64,000 nt of DNA from UBA1731 sp045595285 (GCA_045595285.1 JAZOAC010000164.1:37688-101687); one strand, 5' to 3'; counted from the stretch's first letter, positions 18,789 to 27,477 are shown. Translations and numbers: made by a program. The notes: generated by a model from the letters alone, not told the origin.

Positions 18789-20303
18789 TTACCGCACATT
18801 CCCTATTACCGGACAGAACAGACGAACGCCGATATAGCCATACCTTACTCTAGGTTTATTATTAGGGGAAGTAAGTTGATATTGATATCGGCGATCCAAA
18901 CCTTCACTCTCCAGTGCGGCTTCAGGGGTACCACCTTCTCTCCAATTCCATCCACGAACCATATTCCGTCCAGTATCGTTAACACCATAAGGATCAACGG
19001 TAACGGCACCAGTATCCCATCCGGGCTCTAAGGATGCTTTAAATCTAGGCAGATCTTCACTTCCAGTACCGCGGAAATCAAGGCAGATTTCGCTTACATT
19101 TCCAAGTACATCATAAAGCCCCCAATCATTGGGCTTGAGCGAGCCAACCGGCATTGGACCCGTCACCCCTAAGCCATTATGCATATATTGGTTTCCCCGA
19201 ATGGAAGCAAAAAGATATGCATTATTCTGCGAATATTCCATATTGCAAGGAAGCCGCGTATTGGAACCTGCCCGCGCAGCAAATTCCCATTGTGCCTCTG
19301 AAGGCAGATCCAAATTGACGATACCTGTACGCTTACGGAGAATATCGATTACACTGCCGTGAGCAACCTCATGTCCTCGCTGGAAATACTGATAATATTT
19401 TTTCTTTTCTTCTTCGGCGGCAAAATCCTTTCCATAAAACGTGCTCATATACCCATAAAATTTGCTATATCCGTTAAGACCTCGCAAATACTCAATGTAG
19501 TGTCCTATCCGTTCCGCCGGAAGCAAATCGGCTACTTCACTTTGTGCATAATCGGTAAAATTTGTTTTGGGGAACTTATCGAAGGCATCTGCAGCCTTGA
19601 GCTGACCTATTGTCAATTCAAACACTCCGGCATAATAATCTTCCGTCAACTTAACTTTATGCGGCACATGATTTACCGTATCCCAACCATCATCACCTAT
19701 CCGCATCGGGGAACCCATCCACCACTCAACATTCTTTGCGGGAATCTTGCGCATCAGCAGTTTAGAGGTCTTGTATTCCACATTGTCAAAACCGCCCGGA
19801 AGATCGTTGGTGGAAGCATAGTACCTTACGAACTTTCCATGCCGCAAATCCGCTACCATATAATTTGGTGGCGTATTGGTGGGCCATGCGGTCGCAGTAA
19901 CACGAATTGCGCCTGGTTCAAATTTTTTTCTGCCGAATACCGGCACCGGATTCCAGTACGCCTTTACCGGCTGATCAAGCGTATAAACAACCTTATTGGC
20001 TTCGCCGCCAAGAACTCCAGTACCCTTGCCTCCAATAGACACCCAGTCGCCTGAAGCGTCTGCAAGCGTGTTCGTTTCGATGTTGATGGTGACAACCGCC
20101 GGCTCTCCGGTCAAGGTATAGGTTATCTCGGCTAAGGCACCGGTCTGCCCAATCGCAATAGAATCCGCCACAATCTCTGGCTGCACCGCCATTGCAGGCA
20201 AAACTGCAAGCATAGCCAAAAGACCGGCAACCCGAACACACTCTGCGCCTTTGCGCCTCTGCGTTAAAGAATATAACGCCCCAAAACCAATTCGATTATT
20301 CAT
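18789..20303 (-). CDS. Secreted SUMF1-fold protein A
   Basis: About 504 residues from the ATG at 20303, which has AAGGAG upstream. The signal region is unusual. Residues 10-22 (SLTQRRKGAECV) are encoded by a copy of the interspersed CTCTGCG repeat and are followed by the hydrophobic core GLLAMLAVLPAMA. After cleavage comes a roughly 110-residue beta domain found in all paralogues here (VVTINIETNTLADASGDWVS...VVYTLDQPVKAYW). A SUMF1/formylglycine-enzyme fold follows (GSPMRIGDDGWDTVNH, LPSEAQWEFAARAG, WGLYDVLGNVSEICLDF). The end is VRGWNWREGG...YIGVRLFCP, with no cysteine pair like that of true formylglycine-generating enzymes. A ligand-binding or structural role is more likely than sulfatase maturation. 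Confidence 0.82.
   Translation of the reverse strand: MNNRIGFGALYSLTQRRKGAECVRVAGLLAMLAVLPAMAVQPEIVADSIAIGQTGALAEITYTLTGEPAVVTINIETNTLADASGDWVSIGGKGTGVLGGEANKVVYTLDQPVKAYWNPVPVFGRKKFEPGAIRVTATAWPTNTPPNYMVADLRHGKFVRYYASTNDLPGGFDNVEYKTSKLLMRKIPAKNVEWWMGSPMRIGDDGWDTVNHVPHKVKLTEDYYAGVFELTIGQLKAADAFDKFPKTNFTDYAQSEVADLLPAERIGHYIEYLRGLNGYSKFYGYMSTFYGKDFAAEEEKKKYYQYFQRGHEVAHGSVIDILRKRTGIVNLDLPSEAQWEFAARAGSNTRLPCNMEYSQNNAYLFASIRGNQYMHNGLGVTGPMPVGSLKPNDWGLYDVLGNVSEICLDFRGTGSEDLPRFKASLEPGWDTGAVTVDPYGVNDTGRNMVRGWNWREGGTPEAALESEGLDRRYQYQLTSPNNKPRVRYGYIGVRLFCPVIGNVR
20241..20266 (-). repeat. CTCTGCG-type interspersed repeat inside a signal peptide
   Basis: The plus strand reads CTCTGCGCCTTTGCGCCTCT, then GCGTTA, matching the copies at 2115-2150 and 2284-2309. 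Here it is in frame within the first 25 codons of the SUMF1-fold gene at 18789-20303. Confidence 0.6.
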
Positions 20304-20331
20304 TGCAATTCTCCTTTCACTCTTTACTCTT

Positions 20332-20375
20332 TTCTCATTACTCATCACTCATTTCTCATTACTCATCACCCATCA
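20332..20375. repeat. Short tandem repeat of a CTCATTA heptamer
   Basis: Degenerate units of CTCATTA/CTCATCA repeat through the gap between the small secreted gene and SUMF1-fold protein A. It is similar to the array at 10091-10133. Confidence 0.55.
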
Positions 20376-20609
20376 CCAAATCCGGATGCTTAAGCCGCGT
20401 ATAAACGTACTGAACGCTTCCGCCATATCATCCCACACACTGCAGCTGGCAACTCCCGCAACCTCTGTCGTACTAGTGGATGACTGAACACTCGTTACCG
20501 GAGCCTGATATGCTGTATCGAAGTTCCAAAACGGTTCCCGCACTGTTTCCTGAGCAGACACAGCACAAAAAACTCCAACAGCAAATGCAAAAACAAAAAT
20601 CCTATTCAT
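20373..20609 (-). CDS. Small secreted protein paired with a SUMF1-fold gene
   Basis: 78 residues: a clear signal peptide (MNRIFVFAFAVGVFCAVSAQ) and a mature part of about 58 residues rich in Ser, Thr and Val. It ends in a short aromatic/hydrophobic tail (GLSIRIW). No family is recognised. Two other small signal-bearing genes (49253-49528 and 59270-59560) also sit directly upstream of a SUMF1-fold gene and end in a similar hydrophobic strand. The repeated gene order suggests a functional pair. A start at 20609 has AAGGATAAC upstream. Confidence 0.6.
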   Translation of the reverse strand: MNRIFVFAFAVGVFCAVSAQETVREPFWNFDTAYQAPVTSVQSSTSTTEVAGVASCSVWDDMAEAFSTFIRGLSIRIW

Positions 20610-20623
20610 CTCAAGTTATCCTT

Positions 20624-21940
20624 TCATTTAAACACCGCTGGTGCGCAAAGTCGGCAACCATGGTAGTTGTATTTCTTGTTATATGTGCCACCCGCACGAC
20701 TTGCCGAACGACAACCATGGTATGCTTGACCATAATGGCCACCCCTCAATATGAAAACGTTTTCACCGCTTGCCTCTCCCACCGTAGGACCAACAGGATC
20801 AACTGCGACACCGTTAAAAGCATAATCTATCGGCAAAAACGAAGCTGAAGATTGCCAATCCGAATAACGATCCAAACAACGCTCCTGAACATTTCCGTGC
20901 ATGTCATAAAGTCCAAAATCATTGCATTGCTTCAACCCGACAATATGCGTCTCGTCACCAGCGTTCACATGATACCAACCGACAAGAGTCATATTTTCGG
21001 GAGAAGAAATGCCTCCGTTGTTGAATGCCGTTGTTGTTCCTGAACGGCAAGCATATTCCCATTGAGCTTCTGTCGGCAAATCAATCCGGTCAAGACCGCA
21101 TTTGCTGCGAAGTTTCCCGATTAAGCTCTTGCTATAGATGTTGGTGTAACCGCTCTCTGGCCAAGGCACTATTTCAGGATAGTCATTATCGAATCCCCCT
21201 CTCAAAATATTCACTGACAACTTTTCCGCCGGTCGCATCGGCGAATCGGCAAAATCCTTGAAATTAGACTCGTGACTATAGCCAATCTTGGCCAATTGGC
21301 CTTGCGTCAATTCATACACCCCCATATAGTAGTCGGCGGTAAGCATCACTAAATGCGGAATTTCACTTGCACCACGATTTGCATCTTCACCTTCCGGCGA
21401 ACCCATACGCCAGACAACGCCTGCCGCCGGAAAAATCTTGCGCATCAATATGGCATTCGTCTTGTAGTAGTCGCTATTGATGCCGTACGGCACGAAATCA
21501 GGCTTGGCATAAAGCCGCACATCGTTCTTCGTCTCCAAGCCGATCACTAGATAATCCGGCGGCGCATTGGTGGGCCATGCCGTCACCACGGCGCGAATCT
21601 GCCCGGCGGGGATACTTTTCTCCGGCCATTCGGCGCGAGACTGCCAAGTGATTTTGCGCGTTCCCGCTCTGATCACCTTATGCACGTCGCCGCTTAAGGT
21701 CTGCAGATTCTCGCCGCCGATGGAAACCCATTCTCCGGAAGCGTCGGCCAAGGTATTGGTTTCGATATCCACCGTAACAATCGCCGGAGCGTTTTTAAGC
21801 TCGTATGATATCGTAGCCTTGGCATTGACCTGCCTGAAATCCACGCTCGACTGCTCAATCACCGGCAGCGCTGCATTCATCCCCATTGACACCATGAAAG
21901 CGGAGAATACAGTCAGGAGTTGCAAAGATGAATGCTTCAT
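20624..21940 (-). CDS. Secreted SUMF1-fold protein B
   Basis: About 438 residues from the ATG at 21940, which begins a normal Sec signal (MKHSSLQLLTVFSAFMVSMG). A longer in-frame start at 21985 has the strong AAAGGAGC ribosome site but reads through a G10 tract before reaching the signal. In the duplicated copy upstream of 22240-24864 the same start makes a separate 13-residue leader peptide. The mature protein has the shared beta domain (about residues 25-130) and a SUMF1 fold (GSPEGEDANRGASEIPH, LPTEAQWEYACRSG, FGLYDMHGNVQERCLD, RGGHYGQAYHGCRSASR). The cysteine before SASR does not match the catalytic pair of formylglycine-generating enzyme. Substrate or ligand unknown. Confidence 0.8.
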   Translation of the reverse strand: MKHSSLQLLTVFSAFMVSMGMNAALPVIEQSSVDFRQVNAKATISYELKNAPAIVTVDIETNTLADASGEWVSIGGENLQTLSGDVHKVIRAGTRKITWQSRAEWPEKSIPAGQIRAVVTAWPTNAPPDYLVIGLETKNDVRLYAKPDFVPYGINSDYYKTNAILMRKIFPAAGVVWRMGSPEGEDANRGASEIPHLVMLTADYYMGVYELTQGQLAKIGYSHESNFKDFADSPMRPAEKLSVNILRGGFDNDYPEIVPWPESGYTNIYSKSLIGKLRSKCGLDRIDLPTEAQWEYACRSGTTTAFNNGGISSPENMTLVGWYHVNAGDETHIVGLKQCNDFGLYDMHGNVQERCLDRYSDWQSSASFLPIDYAFNGVAVDPVGPTVGEASGENVFILRGGHYGQAYHGCRSASRAGGTYNKKYNYHGCRLCAPAVFK

Positions 21941-21947
21941 ATTTGCA

Positions 21948-21957
21948 CCCCCCCCCC
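21948..21957. repeat. C10/G10 homopolymer between leader start and signal peptide
   Basis: Ten C on the plus strand (G10 in the mRNA) lie between the ribosome-site-linked ATG at 21985 and the signal-peptide ATG at 21940. Ten bases keep the leader in frame with the gene; 9 or 11 would uncouple it. Confidence 0.6.
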
Positions 21958-22058
21958 TCATTATGTCATTTTTTAGCAGTTTCATAGGTTTGCTCCTTTC
22001 TGGTTTTGCGGCTTTTCACAATCAAGTGAGAACAGCCTACAACATCTCATATGTCGCG

Positions 22059-22132
22059 CATTGTACTAAATGCCGCACATCGGGTTCAATACAAATTTTC
22101 GCAATACTCAATAATATTTTCGCAACTCAAAA
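22059..22132 (-). promoter_or_regulatory. Control region of SUMF1-fold gene B, duplicate of 24983-25056
   Basis: These 74 bp match 24983-25056 with about three differences. On the minus strand a TACAAT -10 box lies at 22065-22060 and a TTGAAC -35 lies 17 bp before it. TTTTCGCAA occurs twice on the plus strand (22096-22104 and 22117-22125), 21 bp apart, just upstream of the -35. The following 28 bp (to about 22160) still resemble the regulator 2 promoter but have lost its TATAAT box and start codon. No gene is seen in 22133-22239. Confidence 0.65.
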
Positions 22133-22239
22133 AACATAGTTTTGGTTTGGAATTCAGCAACTGACACTAGGAATATGGCTATTGCATAGAACTCTGCTCA
22201 AAGTCGCTCCACCCAAAATCAGGGGTTCCAGTCAAATGA

Positions 22240-24864
22240 TCACAAGTTTCTCCACTCGGCGGAAATCAGGCCTTCGTTCCCGCAATTCAGAGTCGATACG
22301 CCCGGCTGGTCCACCTTGATTCCGTGAAGAACTCCGTTCCCGATCGAACGCCCCTGTCCATCAATGTATATCGGAGCACGACCGAAGGACGGACGCATCG
22401 ACGTCACAATCGTCACCTCCAGCCTTGCTTTTTTCCCGGCCATCGCCCCGGGTACCTTCCATTCGAACGGAGCGAGTGCGCGCTCACCGAGATCTATCCC
22501 GCCCAGCCTTACGCACGCAATCAGACCCGCGGTGTCGAGAGCAAGGACATTCCCCTCCACCACAACGTCGGCACTGTACGTCACTTCGCCGGCGAAGTCC
22601 TCAAGGCCAATGTCGGACAGCCTCCCGAGAGAAGATGCCGTTTCCGGGCAATCAAACACCACACCGGGCTCGCGCGCCCCGAATCTGCCGCAAAACCACA
22701 GCGCAGGCAGATAAATATTGCCGTCGTTTCTCCCTTCAAGACGCAGATCATACTCCCCTGCCGCCAGCGTAAAGGGAGCAGTCTCCCCATACATACCGGA
22801 GTAGGAGAACGGAACGTTTCCGCTAGACCGATCGGGAACGACCAACTTTCCATTGACGGATATCTTGACCTTCCCCTTGGGGCAGTCGCAGACGATCCAG
22901 CGGACGTTCTCTATCGGATCCTTCACGACAAGTCTCGCCGTGTTGTTTGTCGTGAACCAGATTCGGCGAAGACTCGGCCGATCAAGCGACAACTTCCATG
23001 AATCCGCCTTCACCGGAGTGGATTTCACCGTATTCCCGCGAGAACGGACTGTCTTGTCGAAGATGACACGTCCGCAGGCAGGGAGATCGAAAACATCGCC
23101 ACGGCCGAGACGCAGCCCCGTGAAGTCAGTATCCGTGAGATTCAACACAACGCCCGTGCCGTCGGCATAATTGCGGACGAGAAGTCCCGGCACAACATTG
23201 CCGGCGCTGTCAACCGCTCGCCATAACCCGTCCGTCTCTGCGTAAAGCCAGTCGCGAACCTCTTCAGGCGACGAAAACTCCCTGCCGCACCTCTCCTCGA
23301 CAATCTTGTCTCCCCTGAAGCCGAAGATGTACTTCAGTCCGCTCTTGTCGTCTTCCTGAAGAAGCTCGAATGAGACCTGTCCCCAGCTCAGTTCCCGCAC
23401 GAGCGGATTGAACGGCGGGGACTTCTCTCCCGGAGCGAATCTCTTGAGCGCAAGGCGTCCGATAAGCCTCTGCGGATACCTGACTCCCACATTACGGACA
23501 AAACGCTTGCGGCTCCACTTCGCCGCAAGTCTTGCCTCGTCATGAAGTCCGGCGCAGTGCGCGAACCACGGCTGAGCGGGGCTTGCCATCATGGCATATG
23601 CGCTCTTTTCGAGAAATCCGAGGGCGGTCACCTGATAGAGAGACGTGAAATAATGGTCCATTCCGTAAAGCGCACACGTCCAAAAAGCCTGCGCCATCTG
23701 TCCATGCGTGATGTCGAGCGGACCAAGCGCATAGAGTTCCACGCCGCCTGGGCAGGAGAGGAAGTCACCGGGCTTTGAATTATGCTCGATGCCATACTGT
23801 GCGGTGGAGTACGTCAGCCACTCATCCTCCTTCTGTACACGGACCGGATAGCTCTTTGGGAGATTGATGCGTATCTTGTCCATACCCGGAAGCGTCATGC
23901 CGCAGATGGAATTGAGAGGAAGACCGTTCCAGTTGCTCGAAGTGAGGGGCGAACCCTCTCCGATCATATGTCCGCACAATTTGATTCCCATCTTGTCGCA
24001 CCATGCGGATATCTGGTCGAAGTAGGCGCGGCGGAACTGACGACCTTTCAGCTCCGTGTAGAGTTCCCAGACACGTGTCTTCGAAGAATCGCGAAGCGAC
24101 TCCTCCACGTCTTTCCGGAAGTCACATCCCGTCAGCTCGCAATACTGCGCCTCGAGCTCCTTCCACCAGCGGAAGGTGACGACGGGCTTGGGGTTCTTCC
24201 ACTTCATTATCGACGGATGCGCCGGTTCGTCCGTGAAGATTCCGAGTATGGTTCCGTCGCGGAAATACTCGCCGAAGCGTTTTTCATACACTTCGTGGGT
24301 GAGTTCCATGAAGCGGCGTATGGCGTCTTCGGAGTATGCGTTGACGTCGTAGTACGGATCGTACATCGAAAGCTGGTCATTTCGCTTCACTTCCCAGTCG
24401 AACGATCCGTCGTCGCGGCGGCGCACCGCATATTCGGTATAGGTCCATTCGGGATTCTCCATCGGCACGCGCCCCCTGCAGCTGCCGCTGGGCCAGTTGT
24501 ATTCATCGTAAAGCCAGATGTGTCCGCCCACCGACCTTGCCTCGCGCAGCATGTGCCCGACAAAGTCAAGCCACTCTTCGCCCATGTATTCGATTTTAAG
24601 TCCGCTGCGCGCATAGACCACCCACTGCTTGAATCCGGCCTTAACCGATTCCTGTACTATCTCCCGCGCATCCTTCGCCCCGGGTCTGCCGCTAATCGCA
24701 GTGAACAGAATAAGCGGCGAATCCCCGCCCGTGCCTTTATCTCGAGTGGGCGAATCCGCTCCAGAGGCAATTAGCGGAACAGACGAAAAGACCGCGGACA
24801 GAACTGCCGCAAACATCAACGCAATTCTATATGATGTGAACAGACGCAAAGACAAGTGCTTCAT
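22240..24864 (-). CDS. Secreted glycoside hydrolase-like protein, long paralogue of 12170-14578
   Basis: 874 residues with a Sec signal ending near LIASGA. It has the same barrel elements as 12170-14578: ISGRPGAKDAREIVQE, HIWLYDEYNWPSGSCRGRVP, GIFTDEPAHP and LCGHMIGEGSP. The Asp-Glu of DEYNWPSG and of TDEP are likely catalytic candidates. Residues about 640-860 look like a jelly-roll sugar-binding domain. The GH106-like assignment is uncertain. The start at 24864 lies 2 nt after the stop of a 13-residue leader ORF with a good ribosome site, so translation is probably coupled. Regulator 2 is divergent, and two TTTT[CT]GCAA half-sites lie upstream of its -35 box. Confidence 0.72.
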   Translation of the reverse strand: MKHLSLRLFTSYRIALMFAAVLSAVFSSVPLIASGADSPTRDKGTGGDSPLILFTAISGRPGAKDAREIVQESVKAGFKQWVVYARSGLKIEYMGEEWLDFVGHMLREARSVGGHIWLYDEYNWPSGSCRGRVPMENPEWTYTEYAVRRRDDGSFDWEVKRNDQLSMYDPYYDVNAYSEDAIRRFMELTHEVYEKRFGEYFRDGTILGIFTDEPAHPSIMKWKNPKPVVTFRWWKELEAQYCELTGCDFRKDVEESLRDSSKTRVWELYTELKGRQFRRAYFDQISAWCDKMGIKLCGHMIGEGSPLTSSNWNGLPLNSICGMTLPGMDKIRINLPKSYPVRVQKEDEWLTYSTAQYGIEHNSKPGDFLSCPGGVELYALGPLDITHGQMAQAFWTCALYGMDHYFTSLYQVTALGFLEKSAYAMMASPAQPWFAHCAGLHDEARLAAKWSRKRFVRNVGVRYPQRLIGRLALKRFAPGEKSPPFNPLVRELSWGQVSFELLQEDDKSGLKYIFGFRGDKIVEERCGREFSSPEEVRDWLYAETDGLWRAVDSAGNVVPGLLVRNYADGTGVVLNLTDTDFTGLRLGRGDVFDLPACGRVIFDKTVRSRGNTVKSTPVKADSWKLSLDRPSLRRIWFTTNNTARLVVKDPIENVRWIVCDCPKGKVKISVNGKLVVPDRSSGNVPFSYSGMYGETAPFTLAAGEYDLRLEGRNDGNIYLPALWFCGRFGAREPGVVFDCPETASSLGRLSDIGLEDFAGEVTYSADVVVEGNVLALDTAGLIACVRLGGIDLGERALAPFEWKVPGAMAGKKARLEVTIVTSMRPSFGRAPIYIDGQGRSIGNGVLHGIKVDQPGVSTLNCGNEGLISAEWRNL

Positions 24865-24866
24865 AT

Positions 24867-24908
24867 TTACACACTTCCCCTCATTATGTTATTTTCCGGC
24901 AGTTTCAT
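24867..24908 (-). CDS. Thirteen-codon leader peptide upstream of the glycoside hydrolase
   Basis: ATG at 24908, preceded by AAAGGAGCAAACAT, encodes MKLPENNIMRGSV and stops with TAA 2 nt before the hydrolase ATG. The main gene has only a weak GAGGGG 12-14 nt upstream. The same leader (MKLLKNDIMRG) is present in the duplicated copy at 21985, where it fuses to the downstream gene through a G10 tract. It is probably a coupling leader; no run of one amino acid suggests attenuation. Confidence 0.5.
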   Translation of the reverse strand: MKLPENNIMRGSV

Positions 24909-24982
24909 ATGTTTGCTCCTTTCTTGCTTCACAGCTCTTTTACAAATCACATAAGAATAGCCTGAAATACCGCATCGGCCCA

Positions 24983-25056
24983 CATTGTACTAAATGCCGC
25001 ACATCGGGTTCAATGCAATTTTTTGCAATACTCAATAATATTTTCGCAACTCAAAA
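24983..25056 (-). promoter_or_regulatory. Promoter and operator of the glycoside hydrolase gene
   Basis: Minus-strand boxes are TTGAAC (25013-25008), a 17-bp spacer and TACAAT (24990-24985). Plus-strand TTTTTGCAA (25020-25028) and TTTTCGCAA (25041-25049) are direct half-sites 21 bp apart, the first starting 6 bp upstream of the -35 box. This is class II activator geometry. Regulator 2 is the likely binder. Confidence 0.6.
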
Positions 25057-25069
25057 CAGAATTTTGTTA

Positions 25070-25075
25070 TATAAT
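25070..25075 (+). promoter_or_regulatory. -10 box of regulator 2, leaderless
   Basis: TATAAT ends 7 nt before the ATG at 25083. There is no space for a ribosome site in the predicted transcript. Confidence 0.5.
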
Positions 25076-25082
25076 TCCAGCC

Positions 25083-26285
25083 ATGAACACAAAGAAGAAA
25101 TACCGGATCGGATTGATCGTCGAACGCTCCAGAGCATTTGGGCGAAAACTGTGTGAAGGCATAATAACATACGCACAGGACCGTGACGATTGGTATCTGC
25201 AGTTCCTGACCCCCAGCGATTTGCGCCGGCGACAAATCCGCGACAATCTCGACGGCTTCATAGCACGTGTAACATCAAATGCTTTTGCACGTCTTCTGAA
25301 ATCAACAGGGATGCCGGTGGTGGATATATATTACGAAAATCCGCTTCCGGGTTTCGCCGTAGTGAAAACCAAGCATGAAGCCGTAGGGATCCTTGCCGCA
25401 GAACATTTCATAGACAGGAGATTCAAGAACTTCGCCTATTGCCCGTACGGAGGCGGACGCACGTCTGCATATTGCCGAAAGTCTTTTATACGGCGTCTGA
25501 GACGCGCCGGATTTGAATGCAATGTATACTCCACAAAAAACGAGCCGTCATACTGCATAGACGGATCGGACCACATCAGCGACGTCCTTTCACCGCCCAA
25601 GGATGCGAAGCAGCTCGAAAAATGGCTGGCTTCGCTTCCCAAGCCTGTGGCCATATTCTGTCCGAGCGATCTCAGAGCCTGGCAGATAAACGAAATATGC
25701 CATTCTTCCGGAATAAACGTACCGAGAGAGGTCGCAATACTCGGACTGGACAACGACATCATAATATGCGGCACATCCAAGCCCATGATCTCCAGCATTG
25801 ATCCCGATGCGCAGAAGATCGGCTACACCGCGGCGGAAACTCTCACGGAAATGATGGAGAACGGCATTCCTGAACGGATGATCATAAGGCAGATACCTCC
25901 CTCCGGAGTAGTGACAAGGGCGTCATCCGAAACTGCTCCGGTAGAACCCGCATGGCTCGCGGACGCACTCGTGTACATTCAGCGCAATGCAAAACACGGC
26001 ATATCCGCCTCGGACGTTTTCGCAGAGCTTAACCTGTCCCACACTCTGGTCACAAGAGCCTTCCGCAAAACCCTCGGCGTAACAGTGCAGGGGGAAATCG
26101 CCAGAACCCGGCTTGAAGAAGCCCGCAGACTTTTATCCATGACCGACCTGAGCATCACCCAGATTGCAAAGCACTCCGGGTTCAACTCGACAACATACTT
26201 CATGCAATCGTTTTCCAAAGCCTACGGCATTGCCCCTGGCTTATGGAGAACAAATCTTAACCCGACTTTCCACGTTCGACCCTAA
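25083..26285 (+). CDS. XylR-type transcriptional regulator 2
   Basis: 400 residues from the ATG at 25083. An earlier in-frame ATG at 25023 would place the -10 box and both half-sites inside the gene and is rejected. Residues about 5-290 form a LacI-like sensor (KYRIGLIVERSRAFGRKLCE at the start, then FARLL, VPREVAILGLDND and the ISSIDPD segment). Residues about 300-400 form the AraC DNA-binding domain (HGISASDVFAELNLSHTLVT, then ITQIAKHSGFNSTTYFMQSF and SKAYG). It probably senses a sugar released by the divergent hydrolase and activates that gene. The half-site (TTTTCGCAA) resembles that of regulator 1 (TTTTTACGCAA). Confidence 0.9.
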   Translation: MNTKKKYRIGLIVERSRAFGRKLCEGIITYAQDRDDWYLQFLTPSDLRRRQIRDNLDGFIARVTSNAFARLLKSTGMPVVDIYYENPLPGFAVVKTKHEAVGILAAEHFIDRRFKNFAYCPYGGGRTSAYCRKSFIRRLRRAGFECNVYSTKNEPSYCIDGSDHISDVLSPPKDAKQLEKWLASLPKPVAIFCPSDLRAWQINEICHSSGINVPREVAILGLDNDIIICGTSKPMISSIDPDAQKIGYTAAETLTEMMENGIPERMIIRQIPPSGVVTRASSETAPVEPAWLADALVYIQRNAKHGISASDVFAELNLSHTLVTRAFRKTLGVTVQGEIARTRLEEARRLLSMTDLSITQIAKHSGFNSTTYFMQSFSKAYGIAPGLWRTNLNPTFHVRP

Positions 26286-26299
26286 GTTTAACTTTTTTC

Positions 26300-26431
26300 A
26301 TGGAAAATAAGGCCCTTGGGGAAATGCAGCATGCGGCGTCACAGAACCTCTACGGGGACTTCATCAATCGCGCATTCTCGGAAGATAGGCCACTACGCCT
26401 TATCAGCAGTCCGCCAGAATCTAGCGACTAA
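26300..26431 (+). CDS. Possible 43-codon ORF, unidentified
   Basis: ATG at 26300 to TAA at 26431 gives a 43-residue, mostly polar peptide. It starts 14 nt after regulator 2 and ends 2 nt before the convergent outer-membrane-like gene. There is no ribosome site upstream. It may be chance or the remnant of a gene. The rest of 26286-26433 holds no visible terminator. Confidence 0.2.
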   Translation: MENKALGEMQHAASQNLYGDFINRAFSEDRPLRLISSPPESSD

Positions 26432-26433
26432 AA

Positions 26434-27273
26434 TCAAAAAGCCAGATTCATTCCAAAACGGAACATCGTAAAGTCACGGCGGTAGTTCCCATGCACACCG
26501 TCGCGCGCATCGGACGAGACGATCCCAAACTGCTGCAGCATGGCATGGAATGAAAGATTCTCAGTCGCCGTCCATCTCATTGATATCTGTGCAATGCAGG
26601 AGCCGATGCCGGTATGGTATTTACCGGACTCCTTTTTGCCGAATCGCGATTCAAAAAGCCTGTTGCTTCCCGTCTCAACAAAGAATCCGGGCGTAACCTC
26701 AAGGGGACGCGGATTCCCTGCATCCCCGAAATCACACACCTCGAACGGTTTGGACAGGCCATACTGGAAATACACCCAGCTTGCGTTGATCAAGCCGCGG
26801 CGTATCAGCGCCGACGGCACGACGTACGGGTTTTTGAACGAACCCACATACCAAAGTTCATAGGAGGAATTATCGCTGTCCCCGCGATACGGCTCTATGT
26901 TCTGTGGAACCGTAATCCACCAGTTCATGAATTCGGTCGACAGCGTGAAGTCCTCGGACAGTTCCAGATCATGATGCCAAAACGCAGCGAAATCCACCTC
27001 GTTGAACGCCCGGCGATGGATGTGGGACCGGCGATTGCAAAGGGACGAATAGTTCCAGTGCATCACGCCAACCCTGCCGAACGGACCGACATCGGCATGC
27101 ATGCGAACGTCAACCACCGCCACAGGACGATCTTCCGCCACCCGCATACGCGAATGATACGCAGACCGAAACTGCAAATCGGCATTGACGCCAAATGGTG
27201 CGACATCAACTCCGGCAACCGCAGAAACAGCCGCCACCCCCACAGCAATTGCCAGCGCTACAGACCTTTTCAT
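26434..27273 (-). CDS. Outer-membrane beta-barrel-like protein
   Basis: About 279 residues from the ATG at 27273. The signal peptide (MKRSVALAIAVGVAAVSAVA) is followed by alternating polar/aromatic strands (DLQFRSAYHSRM, RVGVMHWNYSSL, ELWYVGSF, YFQYGLSK). The protein ends in an aromatic strand (FTMFRFGMNLAF) with a terminal Phe, the usual outer-membrane barrel signature. About 10-12 strands can be imagined from the pattern. No enzyme motif is seen. It stands alone between convergent regulator 2 and tRNA-His. It may be a porin-like or MipA/DUF-type barrel; the family is not recognised. Confidence 0.65.
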   Translation of the reverse strand: MKRSVALAIAVGVAAVSAVAGVDVAPFGVNADLQFRSAYHSRMRVAEDRPVAVVDVRMHADVGPFGRVGVMHWNYSSLCNRRSHIHRRAFNEVDFAAFWHHDLELSEDFTLSTEFMNWWITVPQNIEPYRGDSDNSSYELWYVGSFKNPYVVPSALIRRGLINASWVYFQYGLSKPFEVCDFGDAGNPRPLEVTPGFFVETGSNRLFESRFGKKESGKYHTGIGSCIAQISMRWTATENLSFHAMLQQFGIVSSDARDGVHGNYRRDFTMFRFGMNLAF

Positions 27274-27379
27274 CTTTGATCTTTGGTGGATATCCACGCA
27301 ATGTCCCTGCCGTCAGATATTCCAGCCGCTGAAGTACGGTGTAACGTAGAGTCTGTCGGCGACATAAGCATTTCAAAAC

Positions 27380-27456
27380 TGGGGCAAGAGACGGGGTACG
27401 ATCCCGCAACCCTCAGAATCACAATCTGATGCTCTACCAATTGAGCTACTCTCGCC
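27380..27456 (-). tRNA. tRNA-His(GTG)
   Basis: The minus strand folds into a full cloverleaf. The acceptor is GCGAGAG/CTCTTGC, the D arm contains AGCTCAATTGGTAGAGC, the anticodon loop is TTGTGAT (anticodon GTG) and the T arm contains GGGATCGTACCCC. An extra G at position -1 faces C73, the identity signature of tRNA-His. CCA is encoded. Confidence 0.95.
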
Positions 27457-27477
27457 ATGAGGTGTAAAACGGCGCAC

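Noticed and set aside
25023..25082. Upstream start codon for regulator 2 at 25023
   Set aside because: It would place the promoter -10 box and operator half-sites inside the gene, and relatives 1 and 3 begin at the equivalent of 25083.
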